Part shown: positions 1 through 12,574 of the stretch, piece by piece
Position numbering within the stretch: the stretch's first letter is position 1
Layout of the letters: each line of letters begins with the position of its first letter
Notes under the pieces: generated by a model
The model's input: only the letters and a program-made list of their open reading frames with translations
What the model was told of the DNA's origin: nothing
Databases searched by the model: none
Source of the DNA: Saposhnikovia divaricata
Lineage: Eukaryota; Streptophyta; Magnoliopsida; Apiales; Apiaceae
Direction: 5' to 3'
DNA length: 64,000 nucleotides
NCBI GenBank assembly: GCA_036435485.1
Contig: CM071597.1
Coordinates: 54,791,881 to 54,855,880 of the forward strand
Program-made: the position numbers and the translations under genes

Positions 1-117
1 TGTCTGAGGGCGGGTTTGCAGATTTGGTTATAAATTTCAAGTCCAGTTAATTGAGGAAAGCGGAGGGACTGACTTAGCTCTAATCAGCAGAAAAGTGCTG
101 TAAATTGGGAGAAAGAA

Positions 118-3100
118 ATGGTGGAACGAGACAAGGAGTATGAAATTCACCTGAGAACCTTATCTTCAAATGCTCGTGACTCCAATTTCAACGCCGATCC
201 TGCTTCCGATCCTTCTCTTCTCTTTTCGGTTGCTTCTTCCCTCCTTTATCCTATTTTTCGAGTTGCGCTCTACGAAGAACACACCACCTATTATTTATTA
301 CATGTGTATTGAATTGATTGTTTATGTTTTTCCTTGATCAGGTCAAGAAACTTTATCTACTGTGTAAAACTGAGCAGTCGGAGGATTTAATTGCTAGGGT
401 TTATCCACAGTTTAATCGAATTTTCCAGCGTTCCTTGGCTTCTATATCTCAATCTCAAACCTCTAATGCCTTGCTTTTACTGGTACTTTTTTCGTATTTA
501 CCATCCAACTTGTGGCTTGTGGTTGCTGTTCGATTATGTTTTTTTTACTATATATTAGTGCCTTAAGATTTTTACTGTATACATTATACATTTGTACTCA
601 ACTCCATATATATGAGGAGTCCGCAATCTCATATAATGGACACCAAGTTAAGATTTGCAATTTTTTTTTTTTTTCCTGATATCTGGTGAAGATTCATTTA
701 GAGATGTGTCCTCAGTATACATTTTTTTTGCTTGTGATTGCCATTCTACTTTGTTCTCCGTTTTCAGTTTCCGCTTAATGCTTTTCTATTTACAGAGTAA
801 CATGTTTTGTATATGTGTTCAACTGTTACTCAGGCTATTCTTCAGTTTTTCCTTGATTTTGGGGAGATAGTACTCCACGATGCTGATCCTAGTCTGAGGG
901 CATTTTTCCGTTCATGCTTGAGCCGGTATGACATGTCTCAAAGTTGATCTTCTTTCTGACAACAAACTCTTTCGAAATACAATATGTCATCTCCTTGTAA
1001 ACTGTTTTAGGACATGTTTTTTCTTGTGGGGTCTTTCTCCTTTTTTTCTTCTATGTGTTTGTGAGCAACGTGTCTTTTGCATATGTTTGTTGCAGTGAGT
1101 TTGCAGATTATGTTGTTGCAGAAGCAACTCTTGATTTTCTGAATGCAAATAAGAAAAAATTATCCTCTTCTTTTCCCTCTATACTTCCTCAGGTAAATCC
1201 ATGATCTTTGTCTTGCATTTTTTCGTGTTGTTTGGAAATATAGCTTTGCACGCTTTTATCAAAATGTTGCAAGGGCCTAGTAAGTTAAGAAAAGTAATTT
1301 GTGTCTTCTTTAATCATGTGTTGCACAGTTTTTTCCATTACTGCTGAAGCTCATTGCCTGGAATGGAGAGAAGTAAGTTTGTCTCCTTATCATATATGTT
1401 TTATCTTGGTTCTTCAAAAATTTTATCATTGAAGGTTTTTTTTTATTTAAAATTTTATGTCAAGAAGAAGTTTAAATTGGTAAAAGATATTTTATATTTT
1501 TTGTGTATATATCTGTCTATTTTGATATATGCTACATAAGTAAATTGTGTCATGTCTGTATCCTTTTCAATGTCTGGCTTAAGCAAGGGATATCCCCAAA
1601 AGTGGGGGTTATACCAAAAATGTATCTCATGTGTAACTTCAATAGTAAAAATGTTACTTGTATCCCCCCTTCTTTCTCTTTCTTGTTGTTTTACCATACT
1701 AGTGTATCCCAAATGTAGCAGCACAGAAATATAATAAATGTGTCTTATTTCTTGCATGCTATTGCATATGCTGCCCATCGTTTTGTTAAGCCTATAGTCT
1801 GTATCATCATATTGAGGAGAATGGCTGAGACACAAATACTATATGCAGATTAGAAAAAGCATTTCTCAAGATATTTCCAGGGTTGATATCTCCAGGATCA
1901 TTTCTTCCATTGTCCCCATCAATTGTTGATTTACCAAGTGAGTTACTTTCCTGATTTTTATATTGACCATTCCTTGTTCTAGATCTCCCCACAATCTTTT
2001 ACTTTTTTTACGAAATCCACATTTCGGATTTGATGTCCGTTACATGCATTGCCTGCAGTATTCCCCTTAGAGCTATACGATAAATTGGCACTGCTGGGTA
2101 TGTATTTTTCTGATATTTGTTGTTTGCCCGAATATAACCAGATGCCAATCTTTGAGCATTGTGCTGGCCTGAGTAGTTCCCATTTAATATTATTGGCAAA
2201 CAATGATGTGATGACATTACTCAACATTTATAGTCCTTATCTTATTGGTTGCTTGCATGTAGACAGTTGCTAAAACTCGTCAGTTGCTACACATTTTTTT
2301 TAATTGCACAGTATTCAGCATTTTCTCTAATCAATTTCTTTATATACTCTTTTTTTTAATCGCCTTCATCACATGCTCTTTACTTAACATGCATAATTTT
2401 ATTTTAGACTTATTTGCATTTTGCATCCCTTTGGTTTTGACAATATTCACTTTAGGCTCCGTAGTTTGATTTAAAACATTTTGCATCCCGAATGTTTCTA
2501 TCTCGTCACAATTTGCACCCCTTTAACGATTTTTTTTGTTAAATTTGATCATTAGTGTTAGTGAACATGAGGGTATATCGGTCATTATAATCAAAATAAT
2601 TTTGAAAAATGATTTGTTCTAAATTGTTTTTATTATTTTTAGAGTTTGAATGTACCAAAATTTTAACTATAATTTAAAGATTTTTCAAAATATAATTTTT
2701 AATTTTCAGTATTTTTCAAAAAAAAATTAAAATGTAATTTACTAAATTCTAGTAAAGTATTATTTAAAATATAAACTAGATTTATTATAATTTTCAAAGT
2801 ACTCTTTACATAGAATATATTATAAATTTAAGATTTTAATAAAATGTTTCGTTTTTTTTTTTTCAATTTTTGGAAAAAAATTAATTTTTAAATTATGTAT
2901 TTTTTTTCTTTTTTAATAAATTATTGTTTAATATAATAATTAATGACTGAAACACCCTTATTTTGATTAACGGTAACGATCAAATTTAACTGAAAATCGT
3001 CAAGGGGTTGCAAATTGTGAGAAAACTCAAAATTGTGGGATGCAAAATGCATGTTAGTCTTTATTTTGCTGTAGAAGTGGTTTAGCAACTCTCCTTGTAA

Positions 3101-6100
3101 GAACCCAGATTTTTGGTATTAATTAAAACTTTTATTATGTAATGGAATATAAGTGTAACAGTGGTTCTAATAAATGAATATTGAAAGGATTTTGATTCAA
3201 ATGTTTATATGCCATGAACAATGCAATTGGTTGACAACTTAGATAAAAATAATCTATCTCCTGGATAAGTAAGATATGGTAAATTCCAAAGAGGAATGTT
3301 ATTCTCATGTCATCCAAATCGATATCTATTATAAGTCCAGTGGTTCCGTAAAAAGGGTTAAGGAACGCTCGGGAAAGCGCAAGGACATTTTTCTAATTAT
3401 AAGAATTAAAGAGAGAATAAGTGATGAATAGTGTTTTTATTGGAAATTGGAATATTATTAGACGACGCTATATAGGAGTATTCGGAACGGATTTCTGAGT
3501 TCTTATTAGTGACCGATAGGCAATATAAGTGTATGTAAACGATATCGGATTCAGAAAAATAGCACTTTTATTTTCTCCGAGATTTCCCTGGACACTGAAG
3601 GATTTAAGGATTTATTAAAAAGATTTAAGGGATTTAAATTCAAGAATTATAAAGGAGGATTAAAGATGTGAGCAAAAATATTAAGAGAGTTTCCGGTAAA
3701 ACCCTAACTAGAAATCTTTGAGTTATTCCTCCGAACGATCAATGAAATTGAGCAATAACCGGACAAAGAAGCAAGCAGGGAATCAAGATGCATGCATGTG
3801 CAAGAGGATAAGACCAAAGAACTAAGTAGTTACATGAGCAACTAGCATACTTAGAGAATTAAACTAAGTACTTAGCTTCATTTCATCATCTTACCACAAG
3901 ATCAAGACATTTGTCCATCCAAATACATCACATACCACCTTTAATAAAGCCACTGAGATATTATCCAAGACAATCACTTTATGCATTATTTTCCAAGAGC
4001 AAGCCAAGCAAAAACTCTCTCTCTCTCTCTCTCTCATTAAGCCCATTCGGCTTTCTTCAAAATTCAAGAACAAAAATCAAGCTTCCAACCATCATTTGAT
4101 CTCCAAATTTTTATGGTGAGTACTACATTTCATATAATAGCTATCCTAGAAATCTTAGCTTCAAACTCCACTTTTTCCATTTTCAAAAAAATCATCAAAG
4201 AGGAGGATGAATAGTAACTCTCATGAACTAATCTTGTTTTCTTGATTTCTTTGGTTGATCTAAGCTAGCTTAAGCACACACAAGGACAAATCAAGGTTTA
4301 CTAGGGCTTGTACACTCTCCATGGAAGGTATAATTCTTAAGAACCCTAGATTTTATCTGGTGATCGCGTCACAACAGAATTGAACTGAACTGAAAGGAAA
4401 CAAATATATACATAGTGCTGAAAGATACATCATCTGAGTCACATCGACAGTTTAAGAGTACAACCATCCTAACAACATATAGTCAAAAGTGAAATACATG
4501 GTCTATCCGTCTAGTCAGTAAAAGGGAAACTAAATACAATGAAACTATCCCGCAAAAGTCGGCACTACTATGTCCGTACATGACTAGAAGACTAGACTGC
4601 TACATCACTGTCTCTGAAATCAGCCACCAGTTGAACCCAAAGCCCTAACCCTCATCATAGCAATGCGGAAGATCCCCTCAGCATCTATCCTGGATACCAT
4701 GCCATGTCCATCGGTAGGTAAAGTCCAGACCCTCATTTAGGCCCTCAGCTCAATACGGGTCACTGTCCTATGCATCTCTCGAGCTCTAGCACGCCTCCCG
4801 CCGCCCTGGCGTCCTAACCTAGCAACTCTCTCAGCCGCGAGCTCCGCCCTGGACTCTGCTAACCTGGCCTCAGCCACTGCTAAATCTGTAGAAAGTCTGC
4901 TCACTACCCAGTTATGCACACACACTGGTATCCCCTCTATCGGAATATGGGGTGGGGTAGATGGCTCTGCTGGAGGTGCGGCTCTGCCTGCTGCAGCTCG
5001 GGGGTCAGCTCCTCAAACTCGTCAGAAACAGGGCTCACAGGCAAGGGTGGTGGGGTAGGGGCCCTCTTAGTAGGGGTGGTGGTACACGAAGTCCTGAACT
5101 CCCAATAGCATCATCAACTGGCTCATCAACATCTCCCTCAGTACCCTCATCCACTGCCTGCTCTAAAACCGCATCCATAACCTGCTCAGTAGTCATGTCG
5201 GTGTCCCCTCCATAACCCTAACATCAGATATCGCCCGGATCTCCTCCAGATCCTCATCATCAGACTTCTCACTAATAACCTCGGTATCCTCAGCTATCTG
5301 GACCCTCTCCGGGTCCTCACACTCAACGACCTCGGTATCCTCGGCTGCCGGGACCTCCTTCGAGTCCTCCTCCTCCGAATCCTCGTCTCCCAGACGCTCA
5401 TAATATGGATCTCTGGTCCTGAACAAGTCATCAGAATCAACCACCGCCCTATCCTCGGCGGCTTGGATCGCCTCATCGTACCGTCTCTCAAAAGCCTCTG
5501 GGTCGGAGATGTCACTCGCCTACACAATACGAACTATGTTACTATCATGATACTTAAAAAGTTCCCGTAAGGGTTTTAGGTGAACTTGGCAAGAGTTCTT
5601 ATTATCTTAGTGAATTTATTATTATATAACGTCGTATCATCTCTTGGGATATATAACTTTTGCTCTGATACCATTTCTGTAACAGCCCCAGATCCGGGGT
5701 CGGGGACCTGGTCGTTTCGGTCTTAATTTCCATAAACAATCCTTGACTTGAGTCCAAATAAATAAACACATGCTGTGATCCCACTATAATATCCAATCAC
5801 ACACAACCAGTTATAGTCCCAGAGATGAAATTGAAATAAGTCTCTACTAATAGGATCCACGAATATAAGTTATTACAACCCAAAATGATTACATCATAAG
5901 TTTAAAGATTCTTGCCGTTGATTAGCATTAATCATACATATACTTAAGACTGAAAACAAAAGCTGCCTGTCTACCTCAGCAATGGCAGCAACCATATCAG
6001 CGGGTAGTCCTACGACTGGAGTCACCTGCTTGCGCCGAGTGCGCCTTACGCGGGCCATCGAACCTAGCTGTTGTTGTGATATAAATAATAAAGCAAGGGT

Positions 6101-9100
6101 GAGCAATAGCCCACTAGCAAATATGTATACTGAACAATAATATATATAACAGTTCAAAAGTGTTTTTGAAACCATATGCCATGCATTTACGAACATAATG
6201 CTAGTATAAGGTAAACGATGAAGTTACAAGGTAACTCAAAATATATCTTATACACATGATTCTCATCTTAAAGAGTCCAAGAACATCTTACTTAACCATC
6301 ATTATGATCATATGGCCAAATCAACTACAAGATCATGCTAACATGCTTATAATAACCATAACTAAGCTAAAAACCACCAAGAACATCCACAATCTCAAAA
6401 TAAAATCTAGGGTTCTTAAGAATTATACCTTCCTTGGAGAGTGTACAAGCCCTAATAAACCTTGATTTGTCCTTGTGTGTGCTTAAGCTAGCTTAGATCA
6501 ACCAAAGAAATCAAGAAAACAAGATTAGTTCATCAGAGTTACTATTCATCCTCCTCTTTGATTATTTTTTTGAAAATGGAAAAAGTGGAGTTTGAAACTA
6601 AGATTTCTAGGATAGCTATTATAACTCCTAAATGAAAGCAAAACTAAACGATAAATTCATAACTCCTAGCGCAAAAGAGTAGCCGCTGCGATGCCTATGC
6701 TATTTGATTTCCTATATAGCTTGGGGGGGCCGCGCGCAAGCTCCTATCGCAAAGTAAGTAGCCTTTTTGTTTCTATAGCTTCAAAGCCGCCCCCTACCCT
6801 ATGATAAAGAAAAGGAACTCAAGGGTTTGCGGGTACTCAATTTCGGCTTATAGAGCTTCTTTTTCGCCCTATGCTAAAGCAAAGCCCTATCCCTGTAGTA
6901 CTCACCATAAAAATTTGGAGATCAAATGATGGTTGGAAGCTTGATTTTTGTTCTTGAATTTTGAAGAAAGCCGAATGGGCTTAATGAGAGAGAGAGAGTT
7001 TTTGCTTGGCTTGCTCTTAGAAAATAATGCATAAAGTGATTGTCTTGGATAATATCTCATGTAAAGTGGCTTTATTAAAGGTGGTATGTCATGCATGATG
7101 TATTTGGATGGACAAATGTCTTGATCTTGTGGTAAGATGATGAAATGAAGCTAAGTACTTGGTTTAATTCTCTAAGTATGCTAGTTGCTCATGTAACTAC
7201 TTAGTTCCTTAGTCTTATCCTCTTGCACATGCATGCATCTTGATTCTCTGCTTGCTTCTTTGTCAGGTTACTCGATTTCATTGATCGTTCGGAGGAATAA
7301 CTCAAGGATTTCTAGTTAGGGTTTTACCGGAAACTCTCTTAATATTTTTGCTCACATCATTAATCATCCTTTATAATTCTTGAATTTAAATCACTTAAAT
7401 CTTTTTAATAAATTCTTAAATCCTTCAGTGTCCAGGGAAATCTCGGAGAAAATAAAAGTGCTATTTTTCCGAATCCGATATCGTTTACATACACTTATAT
7501 TGCCTATCGATCACTAATACGAACTCAGAAATCCGTTCCGAATACTCCTATATAGCGTCGTCTAATAATATTCCAATTTCCACCAAAAACACTATTCATC
7601 ACTTATTCTCTTTTTAATTCTTATAATTAGAAAAATGTCCTTGCGCTTTCCCGAGCGTTCCTTAACTTTTTTTACGGAACCACTAGACTTATAACATATA
7701 TCGATTTGGATGACATGAGAATAACATTTCTCTTTGGAATTTACCATATCTTACTTATCCAGGAGATAGATTATTCTTATCTAAGTTCTCAACCAATTGC
7801 ATTGTTCATGGCATATAAAAACATTTGAATGAAAATCCTTTCAATATTCATTTATTAAAATCACTGTTACACTTATACTCCATTACATAATAAAAGTTTT
7901 AATTAATACCAAAAATCTGGGTTCTTACACTCCTCGTCTTAAGTTTATAGTTCGGCTATGTTATTTTCACAGCTAATTAACTTGTAGAGAGGACGTCTCT
8001 TCATCTAAAGTTAGAAGTGTGTCATGTAATATACTCTGAATTTCTTTCATTGTGAATATACTCTGAATCTAATTTTTCTCGAATAATTATTTCATTGTAA
8101 TGATTCCTTCTCATCTTTACAGTATTGGTTGTGGCACTGGAAAAAGTGGAACGCGGCTCTGGGTCTCTCATTGGCAGTGGCATAGCCTCAATTCAGAAGA
8201 GTACTGCTCCAGAGGTTAATTGTGGACTTTTTAAACGTTCAAATTGGCTCCAAATTTGCTCTATGTTAGGACATTCTTTTATGCTTGCAGATGCTGCTGG
8301 CTCTCATGGATGAAGCATATACTGGATCTGTAGGTGATGGAGGTGCTGATTCTGAGTCTGAGGATAGCAATACAATGGCTTCTGGGGATCCACTATTTAT
8401 TGAGATTCTAAAGGATGAGAACGATGGCCTTGCCGTAAGTTCTTTTCTACTTAATAGTCGTTCCATTTTACTATTCAGAGTATGTATTTTAAAATTCTTT
8501 CATACGTATGCTTGGACTAATATATAATGTAATTATTGATCACTTTGGACAAGTTCCTTGAGGATTCCATTGCATTTAATATTCTCTAAAGTGGCGTGTG
8601 GCGTGATTTCATCATATAGAAGCTACACTTTTTTTCTCTTTCTTGTAAAATCTGATTGTTTTGGGGTAGTAATATTTGACACGGGCCATTACAGAAATAT
8701 ATATTTTTCTTAAAACTTAAAATTGTGATAGCTAGTTGGCGGTTTTGTCGTGTACGTACTCACTGTATCTATCTACTAAAGACACTTTAGCTTATAAATT
8801 GTAAAGCAGTGTATTCTTCTCTGAAACCAGTTTTTATACCAATTTATGATAAATGTTTCAGGAACGGCATTGGACTTCTCCTGGGATGATGAATGCGACA
8901 CTCCAGTCTGCAACTAGTAGCCCTCATTCTGATAGACTAAAACAAGCGCTGAAAATTGCACCTCGACTTCTAGATGTGTATTTTGCCATCGCATTGCATG
9001 ATGTTGATAACTGTATGTTTATGCATGTCCGCAGTTTTTGCTCTTAGTTGGTTTCTAATTTCATTGGGAGGGGTCTTTTTTCTAGCAGATTACATCTAAG

Positions 9101-10011
9101 AAAACACTCATCTCAGCCTGCAATCTGAAAATCCATGTTATCTGCAGCTTTGTTGTGCGCTTTGATTCCGTTACTTATGGCAAGAAATTCTGTACTTTTT
9201 CCGGACAAAATTTTCTCTTACGAGGTATGTACAAATATTGATATGAAGTACAGTCATATGTTTCTCTGCAATGGAGACATCAGAGTTCAGACATTAATAT
9301 CATGATGCATATCTATGTACAGCACAACAAATATTGATTGCACCTTTACTGAAGAAATATTACTAACACCAACAAAAAATCATCCCGCTTATTTATTGAA
9401 ATTCTGTTTGGTCATTTTTATCCACCATAAGGGTTTAAAATTTGGACATGATAAACATTTAGATTTGAATTGTAGTGTAAAGAATTCAACATGTAAATTC
9501 CACGCTTTAATGTGTGTTTAATTTTTGCAAAATTGATGGCTGGGCCTCGTAGTGACTTCGAGGCAGCTACGAAATAAAATCATTGTAAATTCATTTTTAA
9601 TTGAAAGATATGTCTACCATGTACTATACGTTTTAATATATAATGGAAGTTGAATATTTGTTTTAACTTGAGATTTGTACTTGAAGGTTCAAAAGAGGCT
9701 CCTAGAGTTTATGCTTGCTGCATTTCATCGAAATCCTGATTTCATAGCATTACTCAAGGTATTCTTCGCGAGTCCAACTATATTTTACTTGTTAATTCGG
9801 GACAGGTGATGTTTAGACCTCATACTCACCTTTGTTTTTTCCTGAAAAGTCTTTCTAAGATGTAATGGTCTTGTATTAATAATGATTATATTTCTCTTCA
9901 ATATTTCCTAAATATTTAAGGTGCTATCTTGACAATTTTTGTCCTGAGATCCATAGGTATCCATCTTTATTTTCCCTACAAAATAGCAGGTGGGAAAAGA
10001 GATTGACTTTA

Positions 10012-10088
<77 letters not shown>

Positions 10089-10561
10089 ACGCCTTCTACA
10101 GCCAAAGTTGGATATAATCTAATATCCAACCAACCAACCCATCTGTGACCATCCAGTAAGCTAATGCACGGCTAGGATTTGAAAAGCTTACGCTACATTA
10201 TATAGCGTATTACGCTATATAATATAGCGTAAGTTTATACCAAAATCCCTCCGTTTCTAATTTGATTTTTTCCGTCAATTGGTGAGATATTTTTGAAATC
10301 CGACTTCACTGTATTTTTCTACATCTCACAACGATCATTTTGCATACCATATTTGATATATTTCGACACAATTTAAATGGGGGTTTTGAAAACTTTAACT
10401 TACGCTCTATTATATAGCGTAATACGCTATATTATATAGCGTAATACGCTATATTATATAGCGTAAGTCCCCTCATCCTGACCGTTGATTGGATGTGTTA
10501 ACGGTACAAAATGGGTTGGTTGGATATTACAAAATATCCGACTGTGGCTGCTGACCCATTT

Positions 10562-10608
<47 letters not shown>

Positions 10609-12104
10609 CCATTTTTCCTTCCTTTGTCTAATCAATTAGTTTGTCAACATAATGGACAGTAGTGGTTGTGCTGCATGTAATTATTTCACAGATATTCACA
10701 TCGGTTCAGACATGTTCTAGATGTCTTCTCTACTTTGATGATATTCATTTGAAGTCATTTGCAGAAGCCAATAGTAGACAAGCTTGGAGAAGCTTATGAT
10801 AGTCCTGCTAAGGTCAGTATTTAGCAACTTTTTCCTGAACCCCACCATTTCACACTCAACTCACACTGATTGGGGACAATGATTTAAACAGTCATGATGG
10901 CTACGCATCAGGGTTTATGTGGGTGATTTATTAGTATCAGTTTTTCCCAGATGGAGTTGGCACTGCAGTTATGTTGGGCCATTGGGGAACATGGAGGTGG
11001 TGGTGTTTCTCACAAAGATGCAGCTCGTGAACTTTTTGAGAGTTTGGAACTGCTCTTGTATGAAAATCTTTCAGCAAGGTATATCAACGCAACATAGCTG
11101 TCTCCAGGAAGTCTTATTATTAGATTAAAATTTAATTCTAATTATATCTACTATTGGTCACGTTCAAAGTCGTCTTGGTCTAAGGGAGTCGGCTTTCGGT
11201 TCGAGTAATTCCACAACCTTAAGAAAATCGTCACAGTCAAGGCTGCTATCTTTTGTTGTGACAGCAATAGCAAAGCTGGCAACATACCATTCCGACTTAC
11301 TGCCAAGGGCACGAGTATCACTCGCCAAGGTCAATCTTTTCATTTAATTCAGTCTCGACTTTTTTGCGATAACTAATGGAGAAGAACAACGTGGCTCTGA
11401 AAATTGGATCATATTATTGATGGCCAATCATGTACAGTACATGCAATAGTGAAAGACATTTGTACATGGATTTGATGATTTATTAAAAAAAAATTGCATT
11501 ACAGGTTGCTCGTTCTCGTATATCTGATGTGAGGGTCTGGCAGCGTGCTCGTGATTATTTGGGGCTGATGAATGAACCTGCAATCTGTTTGTCTGTCTTG
11601 GGTCCTTCAAGACCTTCAAGTGGACACATGCTGTGTCCAGGCGTTGTCAACTGGAGTGAAGGAGGCACAAAAATGGTGGCTCATATTCCCTTTTATATTC
11701 TTGGTGAACAAGAAGGTAGGAATTTGTTTTTGTTTATATGACGCCAGGAATGTGCATAAGTTTAAAAAATATATCGGGAAATTGATGTATAAGCTCCCTG
11801 AGCTCAGTCCTCTATGAAGAATTGAAGATCTGCATGGTGGCATGACATATGCATCTTTTACGTCCCCTCCCCCCTCCCCTCTATCTTTTTAGTAAACATG
11901 TCATTGTGCTCATTCCCTAGTCATATGCTATTTAATAAAGTGTAAGAACAGTTTGAATAATCCCCTGTATTGGTCTCTTTGCTTTCAACTAGGCTGAATC
12001 AACTTTTTTCCTCCTCTGCAGGTCCTCCCTTCCATGATTTTTCTATGTCAGACATCCTTCCCAGAGAACGACGGGGTGATCTTTATGAGGTTCTTTTTAC
12101 ATAA
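118..12104 (+). CDS. AP5Z1: AP-5 adaptor complex subunit zeta-1-like protein (SPG48 family), 16 exons, complete
   Basis: Joined exons: 118-228, 342-482, 834-925, 1096-1192, 1329-1372, 1849-1937, 8123-8214, 8291-8434, 8862-9012, 9148-9224, 9687-9758, 10765-10812, 10951-11078, 11170-11329, 11505-11715, 12022-12104. All junctions are GT-AG and keep phase, giving 1740 nt (579 codons plus stop) without a break. The product reads like the conserved plant protein assigned to AP5Z1, with blocks such as VVALEKVERGSGSLIG, EFMLAAFHRNPDFIALLK and GEQEGPPFHDFSMSDILP. In known systems AP-5 zeta is a core subunit of the late-endosomal AP-5 complex working with SPG11/SPG15. It is helical-repeat-like, with no signal peptide or membrane segment. 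The first ATG in frame was chosen; only 117 bp upstream are visible, so an earlier exon cannot be excluded. Intron 6 (1938-8122) is swollen by transposons and intron 11 holds a MITE. The family name comes from recalled similarity; the exon structure is seen directly. Confidence 0.82.
2406..3060. mobile_element. Non-autonomous TIR transposon in AP5Z1 intron 6
   Basis: The ends are inverted copies: the left begins AGACT-tat-TTGCATTTTGCATCC and the right, reverse-complemented, begins AGACT-aac-ATGCATTTTGCATCC. Inverted similarity continues inward for about 130 bp (cacaatttgca and cgatcaaattta blocks). A direct TTATTTT lies on both sides (2399-2405 and 3061-3067). The interior is AT-rich and has no coding region. 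Long inverted ends suggest a Mutator-like or similar DNA element, but the 7-bp duplication does not settle the superfamily. Confidence 0.6.
3096..4352 (+). repeat. Left inverted arm (LTR 5' portion, plus orientation)
   Basis: Starts TGTAAGAACCCAGAT and ends at ...CTAGATTTTAT. Its reverse complement matches 6398-7929 apart from scattered substitutions and the 272-bp insert at 6623-6894. Just after the arm, 4353-4372 reads ...CGCGTCACAACA, which resembles an LTR terminus. The left LTR may therefore be a full but internally shortened copy ending near 4372. Confidence 0.75.
4373..5661 (-). pseudogene. Internal region of the non-autonomous LTR element, gag-like acidic ORF remnants
   Basis: On the minus strand after the primer site there is an acidic reading frame (about 5530-5193; peptide pieces SDPEAFERRYDEAIQAAED and RDPYYERLGDEDSEEED). 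Further on is an alanine/arginine-rich helical frame (4925-4737; LSTDLAVAEARLAESRAELA). These resemble the short gag-like internal regions of plant non-autonomous LTR elements. No protease, RT or integrase motif is visible. A more specific product is not supported. Confidence 0.45.
5662..5673 (-). promoter_or_regulatory. Primer binding site (tRNA-iMet type)
   Basis: The minus strand reads TGGTATCAGAGC, the usual plant retrotransposon primer site complementary to the 3' end of initiator tRNA-Met. It lies four bases after the LTR end at 5678. Confidence 0.85.
5678..7929 (-). repeat. Long LTR (minus orientation), interrupted by a 272-bp insert
   Basis: On the minus strand it starts TGTAAGAACCCAGAT at 7929 and ends GATCTGGGGCTGTTACA at 5678. 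The two termini form imperfect inverted ends (TGTAAGAACCCAGAT versus TGTAACAGCCCCAGAT), as expected of an LTR. It is directly followed by a primer site. Length is 2252 bp, or about 1980 bp without the insert. Confidence 0.7.
6623..6894. other. Probable nuclear mitochondrial DNA insert (NUMT) inside the LTR arm
   Basis: The left arm reads straight across this point (ctattat next to gtagtactcacc, about 4115-4140), while the right arm carries 272 extra bases. The extra segment has a composition unlike its surroundings: GC-rich patches such as GGGGGGGCCGCGCGCAAGCT (6722 onwards) and CTATGCTAAAGCAAAGCCC. This style is known from intergenic DNA of angiosperm mitochondria. The mitochondrial origin is a recollection, not a search result. 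There is no terminal repeat that would mark it as a transposon. Confidence 0.55.
10014..10084. repeat. (AT)n microsatellite
   Basis: About 35 uninterrupted AT units directly abut the MITE at 10085. Confidence 0.98.
10085..10563. mobile_element. MITE with palindromic interior, inserted in a TA microsatellite (AP5Z1 intron 11)
   Basis: The element has terminal inverted repeats of about 40 bp: left ACAGCCAAAGTTGGATAT...CCAACCAACC near 10098, right the reverse complement ending ...GACTGTGGCTG near 10548. It is bounded on both sides by (AT)n tracts (10014-10084 and 10564-10606), as in Micron-type MITEs that sit inside TA microsatellites. The interior has repeated palindromes built on CGCTATATTATATAGCG at 10190-10225 and 10400-10465. 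No ORF. Confidence 0.7.
10564..10606. repeat. (AT)n microsatellite
   Basis: About 20 AT units on the right side of the MITE. Probably the other half of the tract at 10014-10084 before insertion. Confidence 0.95.
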
Positions 12105-12574
12105 ATGTGGGCACAATTCTCATTTGCTGTTACCTGAAGATTGGCTTGTCGTAAAAGAATTACAGTACTGCAGAATTATTTTGTAGGGTTACTTGACCAA
12201 GTGTTCTACCTTGATGCTTCTGTTTTTCATTCTAATTATCTTATACTTGTTTCTTCTGTTTTAAGGAGGCTTAGAAGCATTTTTGTAATTTTTGTCTTAG
12301 CACGAACTTTCAAAGGAAACTGTCAATATGTAACTTTGGTCATTGTAATACAACATTAAAATCTTATTGTTAGCTTCCAGGTTGTTTTAAAGTTTGCTTT
12401 AGATATGTTACATGATCAAAAGATGAGATGCCTTCACCACCATAGTTACATAGCTTGACAAGGACAGAAATAATACAATGTGAAAATCTTTTCTCTCAAA
12501 AATTTCAAATCAATTCTGTAGATCTGCTTTGCAAAAAATTATGGATGCACTAATCCAAACAATTCTAAATAATC
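12105..12574. other. Convergent intergenic spacer (3' UTRs)
   Basis: A 470-bp gap between the stop codons of AP5Z1 (+) and the START-domain gene (-). It is AT-rich and probably holds both 3' UTRs and polyadenylation signals. No other feature was seen. Confidence 0.6.

Larger units (their letters stand above)
3096..7929 (-). mobile_element. LTR-retrotransposon-derived insertion with inverted LTR arms
   Basis: The insertion runs from TGTAAGAACCC (3096) to GGGTTCTTACA (7929) and is flanked by the 5-bp direct repeat CTCCT (3091-3095 and 7930-7934). The right part on the minus strand looks like a normal LTR (7929 to 5678, TG...CA) followed by a tRNA-iMet primer site. The left arm (3096-4352) is the first part of the same LTR in the opposite orientation, so both outer ends are LTR starts. 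The arms stay alignable for about 1.25 kb, ending near 4352 and 6398. No reverse transcriptase is present. It lies inside AP5Z1 intron 6. An ordinary element would carry direct, not inverted, LTRs. Confidence 0.7.

Noticed and set aside
1455..1835. 126-codon minus-strand frame overlapping AP5Z1 intron 5 and exon 6
   Set aside because: It overlaps a supported exon in antisense and has no recognisable family.
9908..10129. Open frames encoding runs of IY (also near 17208-17396, 34708-35091 and 39126-39368)
   Set aside because: Translations of (AT)n microsatellites, not genes.
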